Assembly (NCBI RefSeq): GCF_014269395.1
Contig: NZ_JACOGK010000003.1
Coordinates: 1-64,000 of the forward strand
Direction: 5' to 3'
Origin: Megasphaera hominis
Lineage (GTDB): Bacteria > Bacillota > Negativicutes > Veillonellales > Megasphaeraceae
DNA: 64,000 nt
Position 1 is the first letter of the stretch. The number at the start of each line of letters is the position of its first letter. A program made the translations under genes and the position numbers. Shown piece by piece: positions 1-8,159 of the stretch. The notes under the pieces were generated by a model that worked only from the letters and a program-made list of their open reading frames with translations, had not been told where the DNA came from and ran no database searches.

Positions 1-1
1 T

Positions 2-109
2 GCAATGATTGAGGATTACATTGGCTATTACAATACTAAGCGTTTACAGAGAAAACTGGGTGTAGTAACCCCGATGGAAAAGCACAATAACTATTACGTG
101 GCAGCATAA
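2..109 (+). CDS. IS3-family transposase (OrfB), C-terminal fragment
   Basis: Only the last 35 codons are present; the gene enters from the left edge. The peptide contains YIGYYNTKRLQRKLGVVTP, the typical end of the integrase catalytic domain of IS3/IS150-type OrfB proteins (YNxxRxQxxLGxxTP). The last catalytic residue of the DDE triad lies upstream, outside the window. The element would move DNA by copy-out/paste-in transposition if intact, which cannot be judged here. Confidence 0.8.
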   Translation, partial: AMIEDYIGYYNTKRLQRKLGVVTPMEKHNNYYVAA

Positions 110-111
110 AA

Positions 112-136
112 ACTGCCACCGGATATCGGTGGCAGT
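112..136 (+). terminator. Hairpin after the transposase stop codon
   Basis: A perfect 10-bp stem ACTGCCACCG / CGGTGGCAGT with loop GATAT starts 3 nt after the stop codon. A T-rich stretch follows only after about 15 nt, so it may be a weak terminator or a structure that shields the IS from outside transcription. Confidence 0.4.
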
Positions 137-271
137 AATAAGTACATGTTTTATTTTTTGCTCTGTCTACTTGACGGGGAGCGGTTCATTCCGTCACAGG
201 ACTGGCTCTTGTTTTTTTACAGGAGAAAAGCAGGAAATCGACAATTTTTGTCTAATTCTTTATATATAGAT

Positions 272-316
272 GTTATAATGGAACTAGAACGGAGCGGCAC
301 CCTGTACGACGGTGCC
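272..316 (+). promoter_or_regulatory. Extended -10 promoter and 5' hairpin of the CBS gene pair
   Basis: TG-T-TATAAT at 272-279 is an extended -10 element. A TTGTCT lies 20 nt upstream, too far to be a good -35. The leader then folds as GGCACC (296-301) / GGTGCC (311-316) before the ribosome binding site of the first CBS gene. Confidence 0.5.
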
Positions 317-345
317 CTGTTCTCGTATAAAAAGGAGTGGATATT

Positions 346-864
346 ATGGCCAAACGTACAGCAGCGGATATTATGGAAAAAGCGTTTGTAACGGCCCATC
401 CGGAAACGTCGGTTTTTGCTCTGGTAGACATGTTTGTCAAACATAAAATAACGGCAATTCCTATTGTCAACGAAAATAAAGAACTCGTAGGCATCGTTAC
501 CGACGCGGATCTTTTGTACAAAAAGGTAAAACCCCATGTACCCCATTATGTAAACCTCTTAGGCGCCAGCATCTACTATAGCGGCATTAGCGCCTATAAC
601 CGGGGCTTTAAAAAACTCATGGCCTGCACGGCGAAGGAAATGATGACGAAAGACGTCATTATTGCTGCTCCCGATGCGGCAATTGAACAGATTGCCGGCG
701 TCATGGTGGCAGAACACTTGAAGGTTATTCCTATTGTAGAAGATAAGCACGTTGTCGGCGTCGTTACCCGTGGCAATATCCTCGACGAATTGTATAATGA
801 ATACGGGGAAGACGGCCTGGAAGACGGCGTAGAAGCAGAAGAGAAAGGAGACCTGAACGAATGA
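346..864 (+). CDS. Tandem CBS-domain protein, copy 1
   Basis: A 172-residue soluble protein made of two CBS motifs (about residues 5-58 and 97-152). A 35-residue linker between them holds KPHVP and FKKLM. CBS pairs (Bateman modules) usually bind adenosine nucleotides or SAM and act as sensors. No catalytic domain is attached. The start is the ATG at 346, 8 nt after AAGGAG; an in-frame GTG at 337 overlaps that ribosome binding site and is unlikely. The C-terminus is acidic. The stop overlaps the next start by 4 nt, so the pair is translationally coupled. The second gene encodes a clear paralogue with the same linker. Ligand and partner are unknown. Confidence 0.9.
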   Translation: MAKRTAADIMEKAFVTAHPETSVFALVDMFVKHKITAIPIVNENKELVGIVTDADLLYKKVKPHVPHYVNLLGASIYYSGISAYNRGFKKLMACTAKEMMTKDVIIAAPDAAIEQIAGVMVAEHLKVIPIVEDKHVVGVVTRGNILDELYNEYGEDGLEDGVEAEEKGDLNE

Positions 865-1412
865 GTGAAGACCAGGATAAGCGAACCGGCGCCGTACCTA
901 ACGGTACGATAGACCCAAAGAACCGGCCTGTCGTGCAAGTGCGTGACGTCATGTATAAATTATTCCTGACGGTTACCCCCGATACGCCTGTACGCAAGGT
1001 CTTTCGTATGTTTATCAAATACCGGCTCATGGCAATTCCCGTCGTCGACGAAGAAGACCATCTGATCGGTCTCATTACCAGTGCGGATCTCATGTATAAA
1101 CAGACGAAACCACACGTACCACGGTCGCTGCCGATCATCGGTTCCAAGATTTTCACGAACCGTATGAATGGCTACGCGAAGGACTTCAAAAAACTGATGG
1201 ACGAACCATGTGAAAAAATCATGACGAAAGACGTGATTATTGCCACGCCGGAAGCAGATACGGAACAGATTGCCGGTGTCATGGTTATTGAACATTTAAA
1301 GGTACTGCCTGTCGTAGAAAACCACCGGGTTGTCGGTATCATTACGCGTACCAATATCCTTCAGGATTTATACAAGGAATTCTGCACGACGAAAGTAGAA
1401 CCACAGCAGTAA
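861..1412 (+). CDS. Tandem CBS-domain protein, copy 2
   Basis: A 183-residue paralogue of the preceding protein, overlapping it by ATGA. After a 25-residue N-terminal extension come two CBS motifs with the same linker (KPHVPRSLPIIG, FKKLMDEP, MTKDVII). The second CBS motif (IATPEADTEQIAGVMVIEHL) is almost identical to that of copy 1, so the pair arose by tandem duplication. A hetero-dimeric nucleotide sensor is an inference. guaA lies just downstream on the same strand but has its own promoter after a terminator, so a functional link to GMP synthesis is only suggestive. Confidence 0.9.
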   Translation: MSEDQDKRTGAVPNGTIDPKNRPVVQVRDVMYKLFLTVTPDTPVRKVFRMFIKYRLMAIPVVDEEDHLIGLITSADLMYKQTKPHVPRSLPIIGSKIFTNRMNGYAKDFKKLMDEPCEKIMTKDVIIATPEADTEQIAGVMVIEHLKVLPVVENHRVVGIITRTNILQDLYKEFCTTKVEPQQ

Positions 1413-1432
1413 CAGCAAAGAGATACACAAAG

Positions 1433-1458
1433 AAAGCGCCCATAAGGACGCTTTTTTT
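1433..1458 (+). terminator. Terminator of the CBS gene pair
   Basis: Stem AAAGCG / CGCTTT around a C/G-rich loop, followed by a run of seven T. It ends the CBS transcript about 20 nt after the second stop codon. Confidence 0.65.
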
Positions 1459-1499
1459 GTTTGTACACCCGTATTGCCCTAGTCACTCTATAGGCCTTG

Positions 1500-1508
1500 T
1501 GCTATAAT
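1500..1508 (+). promoter_or_regulatory. Extended -10 promoter of guaA
   Basis: TGC-TATAAT, a perfect extended -10, about 60 nt before the guaA start. The best -35-like hexamer, TTGCCC at 1474-1479, is 23 nt away and probably not used. Confidence 0.6.
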
Positions 1509-1569
1509 ATATAAATTACTAAAAGTGAAGACAGGATTACCTGTCTGTACCAATTCAGAGGAGGCACTA

Positions 1570-3105
1570 ATGGATAACAAAGAACTCATCATTGTTGTCG
1601 ATTTTGGCGGTCAGTATAATCAGCTTATCGCGCGACGCGTGCGTGAGAACCACGTATATTGTGAAGTCTATCCGTACCAGAAGGCAATGGCCAAGATTAA
1701 GGAATTACAGCCCCAGGGCATTATTTTTACGGGCGGTCCGGCCAGTGTATATGAAGACAACGCACCGAAAATCGAGGCAGACGTATTTGCCGCAGGTATT
1801 CCGGTTTTAGGCCTTTGCTATGGCATGCAGTTTATGGCCCAGACCCTGGGCGGGGAAGTCAAACATGCAGACCGGCGCGAATTCGGCAAGACCGAAACGA
1901 CGGTAGATACGACATCGCCCCTGTTTAAGGGCCTGGCAGAACGGGAAGTTGTCTGGATGAGTCATCAGGACTACGTTGCCAGCCTGCCGGCAGGCTTTTC
2001 CATTATTGCCCACTCGGCAAACTGCCCTGTTGCGGCGATGCAGAATCCGGAACGGAAGCTCTATGCTATGCAGTATCATCCGGAAGTACTCCATACGGAA
2101 CACGGCAAGGAAATGCTGCACAATTTCCTCTTTGAAGTCTGTGGCTGCAGCGGCTCCTGGACGATGGCCAACTACGCTAAGACGGCAGTAGCCCAGATCA
2201 AGGAAACCGTCGGTACAGGCAAGGTCGTCCTGGCTCTTTCCGGCGGCGTAGACAGCTCTGTCGCAGCGGCTCTTATCTCTAAGGCCGTCGGCAATCAGCT
2301 GACCTGTATCTTCGTTGACCACGGCCTCCTGCGTAAAAACGAAGGGGATGAAGTAGAAGGCGCTTTTAAAGACAGCGGCATGAATTTTATCCGCGTCGAC
2401 GCCTCTAAGCGCTTCCTCGATAAATTGGCCGGTGTCACCGATCCGGAACGGAAACGAAAGATTATTGGCGAAGAATTCATCCGTGTCTTTGAAGACGAAG
2501 GCCGCAAGATCGGCGCTGTCGATTTTCTCGCCCAGGGTACGATTTATCCGGACGTCATCGAATCCGGTGCCGGCGATGCTGCCGTCATTAAGAGCCATCA
2601 TAACGTAGGCGGGCTGCCGGCAGTTGTCGATTTCAAAGGCCTCATCGAACCGCTGCGCAACCTCTTTAAAGATGAAGTCCGCGAACTGGGTGCCGAATTA
2701 GGCCTGCCGGACTATCTTGTTTGGCGTCAGCCCTTCCCGGGCCCGGGCCTGGCTATCCGCATTATGGGCGAAATTACAACGGACAAGCTGGCTATCCTCC
2801 GTGATGCCGACGCTATTTTCCGCGAAGAAATTGCCAATGCAGGCTTGCAGCGCTCTATCAACCAGTACTTTGCCGTCCTCACCAATAACCGGTCTGTCGG
2901 CGTTATGGGTGACTTCCGTACATACGATTACACCTTAGCGCTCCGCGGCGTTACGACGACGGACTTCATGACAGCTGACTGGGCCCGTATTCCTTACGAT
3001 GTCCTCGACAAGATTTCCAGCCGCATCGTCAACGAAGTAGACCACATCAACCGTATCGTTTACGATATTACGAGCAAACCGCCTTCCACCATTGAATGGG
3101 AATAA
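1570..3105 (+). CDS. guaA: GMP synthase (glutamine-hydrolysing)
   Basis: Converts XMP to GMP using ATP and glutamine in the cytoplasm. The 511-residue protein has the class I glutamine amidotransferase domain first, with the Cys nucleophile in GLCYGMQ near residue 83 and the His-Glu pair in QYHPEV. The ATP pyrophosphatase domain follows, with its P-loop in [11 protein letters not shown] near residue 227, and then the GMP synthase C-terminal dimerisation domain ending [11 protein letters not shown]. Length is normal for the family. The ATG at 1570 follows GAGGAGG; an in-frame ATG at 1525 has no ribosome binding site. The gene is a single transcription unit between two terminators. Confidence 0.98.
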   Translation: MDNKELIIVVDFGGQYNQLIARRVRENHVYCEVYPYQKAMAKIKELQPQGIIFTGGPASVYEDNAPKIEADVFAAGIPVLGLCYGMQFMAQTLGGEVKHADRREFGKTETTVDTTSPLFKGLAEREVVWMSHQDYVASLPAGFSIIAHSANCPVAAMQNPERKLYAMQYHPEVLHTEHGKEMLHNFLFEVCGCSGSWTMANYAKTAVAQIKETVGTGKVVLALSGGVDSSVAAALISKAVGNQLTCIFVDHGLLRKNEGDEVEGAFKDSGMNFIRVDASKRFLDKLAGVTDPERKRKIIGEEFIRVFEDEGRKIGAVDFLAQGTIYPDVIESGAGDAAVIKSHHNVGGLPAVVDFKGLIEPLRNLFKDEVRELGAELGLPDYLVWRQPFPGPGLAIRIMGEITTDKLAILRDADAIFREEIANAGLQRSINQYFAVLTNNRSVGVMGDFRTYDYTLALRGVTTTDFMTADWARIPYDVLDKISSRIVNEVDHINRIVYDITSKPPSTIEWE

Positions 3106-3133
3106 GGTCTGCAGGGCATTGATTCTTTGATAT

Positions 3134-3191
3134 AAAACAAGCTCCTTTATAAGTGTACATCTTGTGTACCTCATAAGGGAGCTTGTTTTTC
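3134..3191. terminator. Bidirectional terminator between guaA and panB
   Basis: Long stem AAACAAGCTCC...GGAGCTTGTTT with A-rich and T-rich flanks, so it can stop transcripts from both converging genes. Confidence 0.75.
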
Positions 3192-3263
3192 TTTATATAA
3201 AAGCAGGGGACATGGAAGAGATTGGTCACAAGTCCACTGACTTTTATTATAAAGTCTGTTTTT

Positions 3264-4091
3264 TTAGTAGAGCCGTTCCATGACGTCGTCATCAATCTTG
3301 AAGGAATGGGCATCATCCGGGAAGGTACCGGCCTGTACCTCTTTGACGTAGGCCGCAAAGGCCGCCTCCATGGCGGCGCCAACTTCACCGAAGTGTTTGA
3401 CGAATTTTGGCGTGTAGTCGCTGAAGAGACCGAGCATATCCTGGTAGACGAGAATCTGGCCATCGCAGCCGGCACCACCGCCGATGCCAATGGTCGGAAT
3501 CGTCAGTTTTTTCGTAATCAGGGCGGCTAATTTGGCCGGTACACACTCGAGAACGACGGAGAAGGCACCGGCTTTCTCGATAGCCAGGGCGTCGTCGATG
3601 AGCTGCTTGGCGGCTTCTTCATTTTTTCCCTGGACGCGGTTGCCACCGAGGGAATTGACCGATTGTGGCGTCATGCCTAAATGAGCCATGACCGGAATGC
3701 CGGCGTCGGTAATAGCCCGGATTTGCGGGCATACAGCAGCGCCGCCTTCGAGCTTGACCGCGTTGCCACGGCCTTCCTTCATGAGGCGGCCGGCGTTTGT
3801 TACAGCCTGTTCGATGGAAACCTGATAGGACATGAAAGGCATATCGATAACGACCATCGTGTCGTGGCAGCCACGGGCCACGGCATGACCAAAGGTGATC
3901 ATGTCTTCCATCGTAACGGACAGTGTATCCGGCAGGCCGAGCATGACGTTGCCCAGGGAGTCGCCGACGAGAATAGCATTGATGCCGGCCTTTTCCTGCA
4001 GCTTAGCTGTGGAGTAATCGTAGCACGTCAGCATGGAAATCTTTTCACCGCGTTCTTTCATTTCTGCAAAGGTTCGTACCGTATTTTTCAT
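3264..4091 (-). CDS. panB: 3-methyl-2-oxobutanoate hydroxymethyltransferase
   Basis: First enzyme of pantothenate synthesis: it transfers a hydroxymethyl group from methylene-tetrahydrofolate to 2-oxoisovalerate, giving ketopantoate. The 275-residue protein shows the family signatures [18 protein letters not shown] (metal-binding Asp), GNAVKLEGG and HLGMTPQS. I chose the ATG at 4091, 8 nt after AAAGGA; another in-frame ATG at 4100 abuts that site and is too close. The gene overlaps the end of the upstream PanG-like gene by 47 nt, so the two form one unit. panC and panD are not nearby. Its substrate is also made by the ilv operon at 45-50 kb. Confidence 0.97.
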   Translation of the reverse strand: MKNTVRTFAEMKERGEKISMLTCYDYSTAKLQEKAGINAILVGDSLGNVMLGLPDTLSVTMEDMITFGHAVARGCHDTMVVIDMPFMSYQVSIEQAVTNAGRLMKEGRGNAVKLEGGAAVCPQIRAITDAGIPVMAHLGMTPQSVNSLGGNRVQGKNEEAAKQLIDDALAIEKAGAFSVVLECVPAKLAALITKKLTIPTIGIGGGAGCDGQILVYQDMLGLFSDYTPKFVKHFGEVGAAMEAAFAAYVKEVQAGTFPDDAHSFKIDDDVMERLY

Positions 4092-4968
4092 AGGAATCAT
4101 CCTTTCCGGGAAACCGCATCGTTTCCTGTTGTATATATGATTTGATGGCCGTGTAATCCCGCGTGGGATGCTTTTGCTCGGCTAAGGCGACCAGCCTTTG
4201 TGAGAGCAGTACATACGACTCCCGGTCCGGGAACGGCAGGATGCGCATGTGTTTTTGCAGCGTATCTGCATCGCCTCGTTCTACAGGTCCCGTCAGGGCT
4301 GCTACCGGTCCCGCCTGAGCGACGTGACGGGCATTGCCCAGAAAGAGGGGCGAGAGGGCCTGGCGCGCTGTTTCCGGCGTAAAGCCGCACGCTTCGAGAA
4401 GTGACTGGCTTTCGGCGAAAAGGGCGACGACCAAATTACTGGCAATAGCAGCTGCACAGTGATAGGCTGCTTTTTTGTGGCCGTCTATGGCCTGCACGTG
4501 CAGGCCCAGCCCTTCCAGCCATGCTTGAAAGAAGGCGTGCTTTTTCTCAGACCCTTCGAGCGTAAAAAAAACATCCGCCAGTTCGTGGTAAGCTTCATAG
4601 GGATCGCTTACAGCAACTAACGGATGAACGGAGAAGCCAAAGGCTCCACGCTGCTCTATATCAGGGAAGGCTGCAGTTGCAGTCATGGCCCCGCTGCAAT
4701 GACAAAAGATTTTTCCTTGAATCGTTTCATTACGTACCGCTTCGTAGGCAGAAGCAATACAACCATCGGGAACTGTGAAAAATAATACATCACTCTCAGC
4801 GATCAGATCGTTTCTTTCCGAGTAAACGTCTGATGCCGTAAATGCTGCCGCTCTTTGAGCCGATTGAATGTTGCGGCTATAATAACCTGTAACTTCAACG
4901 CCGTGCTGGCAAAAATATTTTCCCAGTGTAAAACCTACTTTTCCCGCTCCGATAAAACCAACCTTCAT
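4045..4968 (-). CDS. Rossmann-like / DUF2520 protein, probable PanG-type ketopantoate reductase
   Basis: A 307-residue protein with an N-terminal NAD(P)-binding fold ([17 protein letters not shown] at residues 3-19) and a C-terminal helical domain of the DUF2520 family, like the 6-phosphogluconate dehydrogenase superfamily. From memory, Francisella PanG, a ketopantoate reductase that replaces PanE, belongs to this family. Here the gene sits directly before panB and overlaps it by 47 nt, which fits reduction of ketopantoate to pantoate. The start at 4968 follows AAAGGGGTG; the ATG at 4998 has no such site. No classical PanE is in the window. Family assignment is firm, the reaction is inferred. 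Confidence 0.8.
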   Translation of the reverse strand: MKVGFIGAGKVGFTLGKYFCQHGVEVTGYYSRNIQSAQRAAAFTASDVYSERNDLIAESDVLFFTVPDGCIASAYEAVRNETIQGKIFCHCSGAMTATAAFPDIEQRGAFGFSVHPLVAVSDPYEAYHELADVFFTLEGSEKKHAFFQAWLEGLGLHVQAIDGHKKAAYHCAAAIASNLVVALFAESQSLLEACGFTPETARQALSPLFLGNARHVAQAGPVAALTGPVERGDADTLQKHMRILPFPDRESYVLLSQRLVALAEQKHPTRDYTAIKSYIQQETMRFPGKDDSYEKYGTNLCRNERTR

Positions 4969-5068
4969 GTAATCACCCCTTTCGGTGATGCATGACACAG
5001 TTACGGTGGAGAACCGATTCAGATATATGCAGTACAGCTTCCGTAAGGAATACCGTCCATCGCTTCAA

Positions 5069-5098
5069 AGTCTAGCATAGAACAGCGGCTATTGTCAA
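5069..5098 (-). promoter_or_regulatory. Promoter of the PanG-like/panB unit
   Basis: On the minus strand TTGACA (5098-5093), 18-nt spacer, TAGACT (5074-5069) with an extended TG one base upstream. It lies about 95 nt before the start codon at 4968. Confidence 0.6.
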
Positions 5099-5166
5099 TG
5101 TGTTATTAACATAGGCCGTTGCCCGGCGTGAATGCACTGTACAGAAGATAAGAATGTAAAAAATGC

Positions 5167-5194
5167 TTGCCAGAAGACCTTGTAATATGATATT
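5167..5194 (+). promoter_or_regulatory. Possible promoter of the CoA-transferase gene
   Basis: TTGCCA, 16-nt spacer, GATATT, followed by an AT-rich leader of about 90 nt. The -10 matches only four of six consensus bases. Confidence 0.3.
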
Positions 5195-5285
5195 CTTTAA
5201 ATAGGTAATAATTAAAATTTGTTAATAATAAAGATGCTTTATTGGTAAAGATATCCCGTTTGCAGCAACGAAAGGGGAACCGGAA

Positions 5286-6491
5286 ATGGAACAAAATAAA
5301 CTGCCTGACGTATTAAAAGGCTTAAAAGTATTGGATATGACGCGGGTTATTGCCGGTCCGTATTGCGGCATGATGCTGGCTGATATGGGCGCCGAAGTGG
5401 TAAAATTGGAAGTGCCGGGAGTAGGCGATGATGCCCGGGCATATCCGCCCTTCCAAAACGGCGAATCCATGATGTTCCAGCTTTTTAACCGTAATAAGAA
5501 TTCTATTACGCTGAATCTGAAGACAGATAGAGGCAAGGAAATATTTAAGGAATTGCTGCCTCATTTTGATATTCTTTTGGAAAATTTCCGTCCCGGTGTG
5601 ATGGACAAGATGGGCCTTGGCTATACGGATTTAGAAAAAATTCATCCCGGCCTGATTTATGGTGCCGTTTCCGGCTTTGGCCAGACCGGCCCGTATTCGC
5701 AAAAGCCTGGGTATGATATTGTCGGTCAGGCCGTAGGCGGTCTCATGAGTACGACCGGCTGGCCCGGTGGTGAACCGACGCGAACGGGTCCGGCTATGGC
5801 GGATCTGCTGAGCGGCCTGAATCTGACGGTCGGTGTTCTCAGCGCGTATATCCGCCGCCAGCAGACTGGCCATGGTGATAAAGTCGATATCGCCTTAGTC
5901 GATTCCGTCGTTGCCGGTCTGGATTTCCTGCCTCAGTGGTATTTTACTACGGGCAAGGTACCGGAACGAAACGGCAACATGTATAATGCTGCCTATCCCT
6001 ATGATACATTTAAAGCACAAGATGAAACCTTCGTCATTGCCTGTGGCAATGATAAACTGTTCCATATTTTGCTTGAGGTAATGGGACGCACCGATGCAGC
6101 CGGCGATCCGCGCTTTCAAACCAATGACCTGCGCTTGCAGAACCATGTAATCCTGAAACAGATGATCGAAGAATGGGCGGCTGACAAAAAAGCCGATGAG
6201 GTTGTAAAAGCCCTCAATGATAGTGGCTGCCCGGCCTGTGTCGTCTTCGATATTGCCCGTATTACAAAAGATCCTCATATTGCCGGTGACAGAAAGATGT
6301 TTGTCGACATAGAAGGACCCAAAACGGGTATGATGCATTTGACCGGCACTGTTTTCAAATTTGCCAACGGTCATGCAGATATTTATAAACGGGCGCCGGA
6401 ACTGGGAGAAGAAACGGAAGAGTACCTCACGTCTATGCTTCACTACACGCCGGAAGAAGTGGCTGCCTTGCGTAAGGATAAAATTATTTGA
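5286..6491 (+). CDS. Class III (CaiB/BaiF) acyl-CoA transferase
   Basis: A 401-residue family III CoA-transferase, which moves CoA between carboxylic acids through a mixed aspartyl anhydride. The N-terminal LKGLKVLDMTRVIAGPYCG is diagnostic. The catalytic Asp is D173 in GPAMADLLSGLN, the position of Asp169 in formyl-CoA transferase. Close relatives act on formate/oxalate, carnitine, succinate or 2-hydroxyacids; substrate cannot be told from sequence. In a lactate-using Megasphaera, a short-chain 2-hydroxy or dicarboxylic acid is plausible. The ATG follows GAAAGGGG with 8-nt spacing. The gene stands alone and ends in a strong terminator shared with the converging acetyltransferase. Confidence 0.9.
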   Translation: MEQNKLPDVLKGLKVLDMTRVIAGPYCGMMLADMGAEVVKLEVPGVGDDARAYPPFQNGESMMFQLFNRNKNSITLNLKTDRGKEIFKELLPHFDILLENFRPGVMDKMGLGYTDLEKIHPGLIYGAVSGFGQTGPYSQKPGYDIVGQAVGGLMSTTGWPGGEPTRTGPAMADLLSGLNLTVGVLSAYIRRQQTGHGDKVDIALVDSVVAGLDFLPQWYFTTGKVPERNGNMYNAAYPYDTFKAQDETFVIACGNDKLFHILLEVMGRTDAAGDPRFQTNDLRLQNHVILKQMIEEWAADKKADEVVKALNDSGCPACVVFDIARITKDPHIAGDRKMFVDIEGPKTGMMHLTGTVFKFANGHADIYKRAPELGEETEEYLTSMLHYTPEEVAALRKDKII

Positions 6492-6515
6492 CCACTGCCT
6501 GTCAAGGTGTATATA

Positions 6516-6563
6516 AATACCCCGGACCGTTTTTTGCCTGAGGCATGACGGTCCGGGGTATTT
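6516..6563. terminator. Bidirectional terminator
   Basis: Stem of about 15 bp (AATACCCCGGACCGT with ACGGTCCGGGGTATT) around a T-rich loop, between converging genes. Confidence 0.75.
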
Positions 6564-6582
6564 GGCTAAGAGACTGCCTGGT

Positions 6583-7107
6583 TCACCAGGTGATGGCGCG
6601 GTCAAAAAATATTTGCTCTTCAGGGATTAGTCCTTGCAGCAGAACGTGAGCTCCGCCGGCAGGGAGAAACCCCATGTTCTGATACAGTGTGGCTGCCGGT
6701 TTATTTCCCGCCCACGTATCGAGCCGGATGACCGGCAGCTTTCGTTCCTGTGCCACCGTAATGGCATACTGTACCAGCCTGCGGCCGTAGCCCTTGCCAG
6801 CCTGACTGGGGGGAATACAGAGAGTATGAATGACGAGTACCTGCTCAGGTGTTGCTTCATAATGCCAGGTACCGGCAGTATACTCTTCCGGCTGCAGCTG
6901 GTTCAGAATGACACTGCCACAGATAGTACCTTCTTCTTCCAATACGTAAAGGTAGTTCTTTTGAAACGCTGTTTCTGCTGTTTCTTCCGTTGGGTACACG
7001 TCGAGAACCCAATTGGAATGGGTGCCGTGCTCCTGCTCGTACGTTAACAGCTCGCAGTACGTTGCGGCAACGTGTGGAATATCAGCCTTGGTGGCTATGC
7101 GAATCAT
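6583..7107 (-). CDS. GNAT-family N-acetyltransferase
   Basis: A 174-residue single-domain GNAT protein. It starts MIRIATKADIPHVAATY and carries the acetyl-CoA pyrophosphate-binding loop in PPSQAGKGYGRRLVQYA (about residues 98-114; Q/RxxGxG/A core QAGKGYG). The later part VIRLDTWAGNKPAATLYQNMGF is the usual GNAT end, with the catalytic-side Tyr in LYQNMGF. It would acetylate an amine using acetyl-CoA; the substrate is unknown. The ATG follows AGAGGGGG at good spacing. It is a monocistronic gene on the minus strand, divergent from the thioredoxin gene. Confidence 0.9.
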   Translation of the reverse strand: MIRIATKADIPHVAATYCELLTYEQEHGTHSNWVLDVYPTEETAETAFQKNYLYVLEEEGTICGSVILNQLQPEEYTAGTWHYEATPEQVLVIHTLCIPPSQAGKGYGRRLVQYAITVAQERKLPVIRLDTWAGNKPAATLYQNMGFLPAGGAHVLLQGLIPEEQIFFDRAITW

Positions 7108-7198
7108 GTTGATCGCCCCCTCTTTCTTAGTATAGGTTAAGTATACGCGCAGGCAGGCCGGTTAGGCAAGATACAAAAAAGATTTTAACAAATTTAAT

Positions 7199-7226
7199 TT
7201 GACAAAATAGAATAGCGTGATACAAT
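7199..7226 (+). promoter_or_regulatory. Promoter of the thioredoxin gene
   Basis: TTGACA, 16-nt spacer, TACAAT with extended TG at 7218-7219. About 110 nt of leader follow. GAAATA at 7234-7239, just after the expected start, loosely resembles the half-site found at the rubrerythrin genes. Confidence 0.8.
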
Positions 7227-7339
7227 AAAAACAGAAATAAGATATTCCCATTCGTTTCGTCAGCCTCTCTGCTGGTGGCTAAGGCCATGACGACAGGAGT
7301 ATTTAATGGTATAATTAAAAAGATAAAGGAGCATGTCCT

Positions 7340-7663
7340 ATGAGCAACGTAAAAGAATTAACAACGTCTGATTTTACTGGCAGTGTCGTATCCCATAAAG
7401 GTGTGGCTGTCGTCGATTTTTGGGCTACCTGGTGCGGTTATTGCACCCAGATGGCTCCTGTGTATGCAGCGCTTTCATCCCAGTTAGGCGATCAGGTTTT
7501 CTTCGGCAAGGTGGACAGTGATGCGGAACCGGAATTGGTGCAGCAGTATGAAGTCGAAGTCTTGCCGACGTTTCTGATTTTTAAGGACGGCCGCGTCGTC
7601 GACCGCAAGATCGGAGCGATGCCCTTAGAAACACTGAAGCAGGCTGTGCTGGCACACGTATAA
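7340..7663 (+). CDS. Thioredoxin with WCGYC active site
   Basis: A 107-residue thioredoxin-fold protein, a cytoplasmic dithiol-disulfide exchanger. The active site is WCGYC at residues 31-35; the usual cis-proline is in VLPTF and the redox-tuning Asp in VVDFWAT. Most thioredoxins have WCGPC. Replacing the proline with tyrosine tends to raise the redox potential and may give it a narrower partner range. ATG at 7340 follows AAAGGAG. No reductase gene is adjacent. It has its own near-consensus promoter and looks monocistronic, with no clear terminator before the next promoter. Confidence 0.93.
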   Translation: MSNVKELTTSDFTGSVVSHKGVAVVDFWATWCGYCTQMAPVYAALSSQLGDQVFFGKVDSDAEPELVQQYEVEVLPTFLIFKDGRVVDRKIGAMPLETLKQAVLAHV

Positions 7664-7738
7664 GGTATACTGTTGCCGGAGGGGAGCTCTGTTGCCTGTT
7701 CATCAGCACTATAAAGCACTCTCCCGGTAAGGTGGAAA

Positions 7739-7767
7739 TTGACAATACCTTTAAGTCATGATAAAAT
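7739..7767 (+). promoter_or_regulatory. Strong promoter of the polyamine leader RNA and operon
   Basis: TTGACA (7739-7744), 17-nt spacer, TAAAAT (7762-7767), with an extended TG at 7759-7760. Transcription should start near 7774. It is the only good promoter between the thioredoxin gene and the decarboxylase, so it must drive both the leader and the five-gene operon. Confidence 0.8.
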
Positions 7768-7773
7768 GATGTC

Positions 7774-8140
7774 TGATTTTGAAAAGATAACGGCAAGGGT
7801 CTTTTCAAAGCAATTGTACGGGACCACTTTCCATGGGAAAAGTCAAGGCCATACGGACAGCCGGGTCCACTGCCGATTGGCAGCCTTTTAGGTGCTGCCT
7901 TATTGATTGAGTGACATGCGCTCAGCTTTCAAAAGTTGGTTACTTCATAACCGAAATGCGCCTGTGCGCTAACTTGTGAAACGGTCAATACGAGTAGTAA
8001 AAGTAGAATTGCTATATAGACTCTGATCATCCGTCCCGTTGTGGTCTGTTTTTGTGCGTGCCTTTAGGCCGTATGACGAAAGACAGTTCATTGCCCGAAT
8101 AGGAGCGCAAGTTGTGCCAGGCACAGCTTGCGCTTTTTTT
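7774..8140 (+). ncRNA. Long structured leader RNA of the polyamine operon, family unknown
   Basis: About 370 nt between a strong promoter and an intrinsic terminator, with no convincing gene inside. Local stems seen: 7778-7787/7800-7809 (10 bp perfect); a bulged stem at about 7826-7843; CTGCC/GGCAG at 7870-7883, which competes with GGCAGC/GCTGCC at 7879-7899; TGAGTG/CGCTCA at 7908-7924; GGTTA/TAACC at 7938-7952; GCGC/GCGC at 7958-7969. A 7-bp long-range pairing joins CATACGG (7850-7856) to CCGTATG (8069-8075). GCGCTAACTTGTG at 7966-7978 can pair with the left arm of the terminator. I find no T-box, lysine, SAM, FMN, RNase P, tmRNA or SRP signatures. Whether it is a riboswitch, an attenuator or a stand-alone RNA is open. 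Confidence 0.6.
8104..8140 (+). terminator. Intrinsic terminator (attenuator) before the decarboxylase gene
   Basis: Two 15-nt arms, 8104-8118 and 8120-8134, are complementary with a single G-U pair, giving about 14 bp around a three-base turn, followed by seven T. Only 19 nt separate the T-run from the decarboxylase start, too few for a new promoter. Expression of the operon must therefore depend on read-through. Confidence 0.85.
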
Positions 8141-8159
8141 ATAGGCAATCTGGGGGTGT

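Larger units (their letters stand above)
1..188 (+). mobile_element. IS3-family insertion sequence, right end only
   Basis: The window opens inside an insertion sequence. It holds the end of the transposase gene, a 10-bp hairpin, and a stretch at 164-188 that begins TGTCTACTTGACGGG and ends GGTTCA. That stretch has the look of an IS3-group terminal inverted repeat ending in CA. The left end and any target duplication lie outside the window, so the right boundary is inferred from the CA terminus only. Confidence 0.55.

Noticed and set aside
1807..2601. Long minus-strand frame inside guaA
   Set aside because: It mirrors the codon pattern of guaA on the other strand, has no ribosome binding site and resembles no protein family.
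7766..7891. A 41-codon open frame starting MMSDFEKITARVF in the polyamine leader, which might be a leader peptide
   Set aside because: Its ATG codons overlap the -10 box and the expected transcription start, no ribosome binding site precedes them, and the region is better explained as structured RNA.
7774..8140. RNase P RNA, tmRNA, SRP RNA or lysine riboswitch in the polyamine leader
   Set aside because: None of the universally conserved blocks is present (no GAAAGTCCGGGC-like P4 text, no alanine-tRNA-like ends, no GGAAGC SRP loop, no lysine-box GCCGAAG core).
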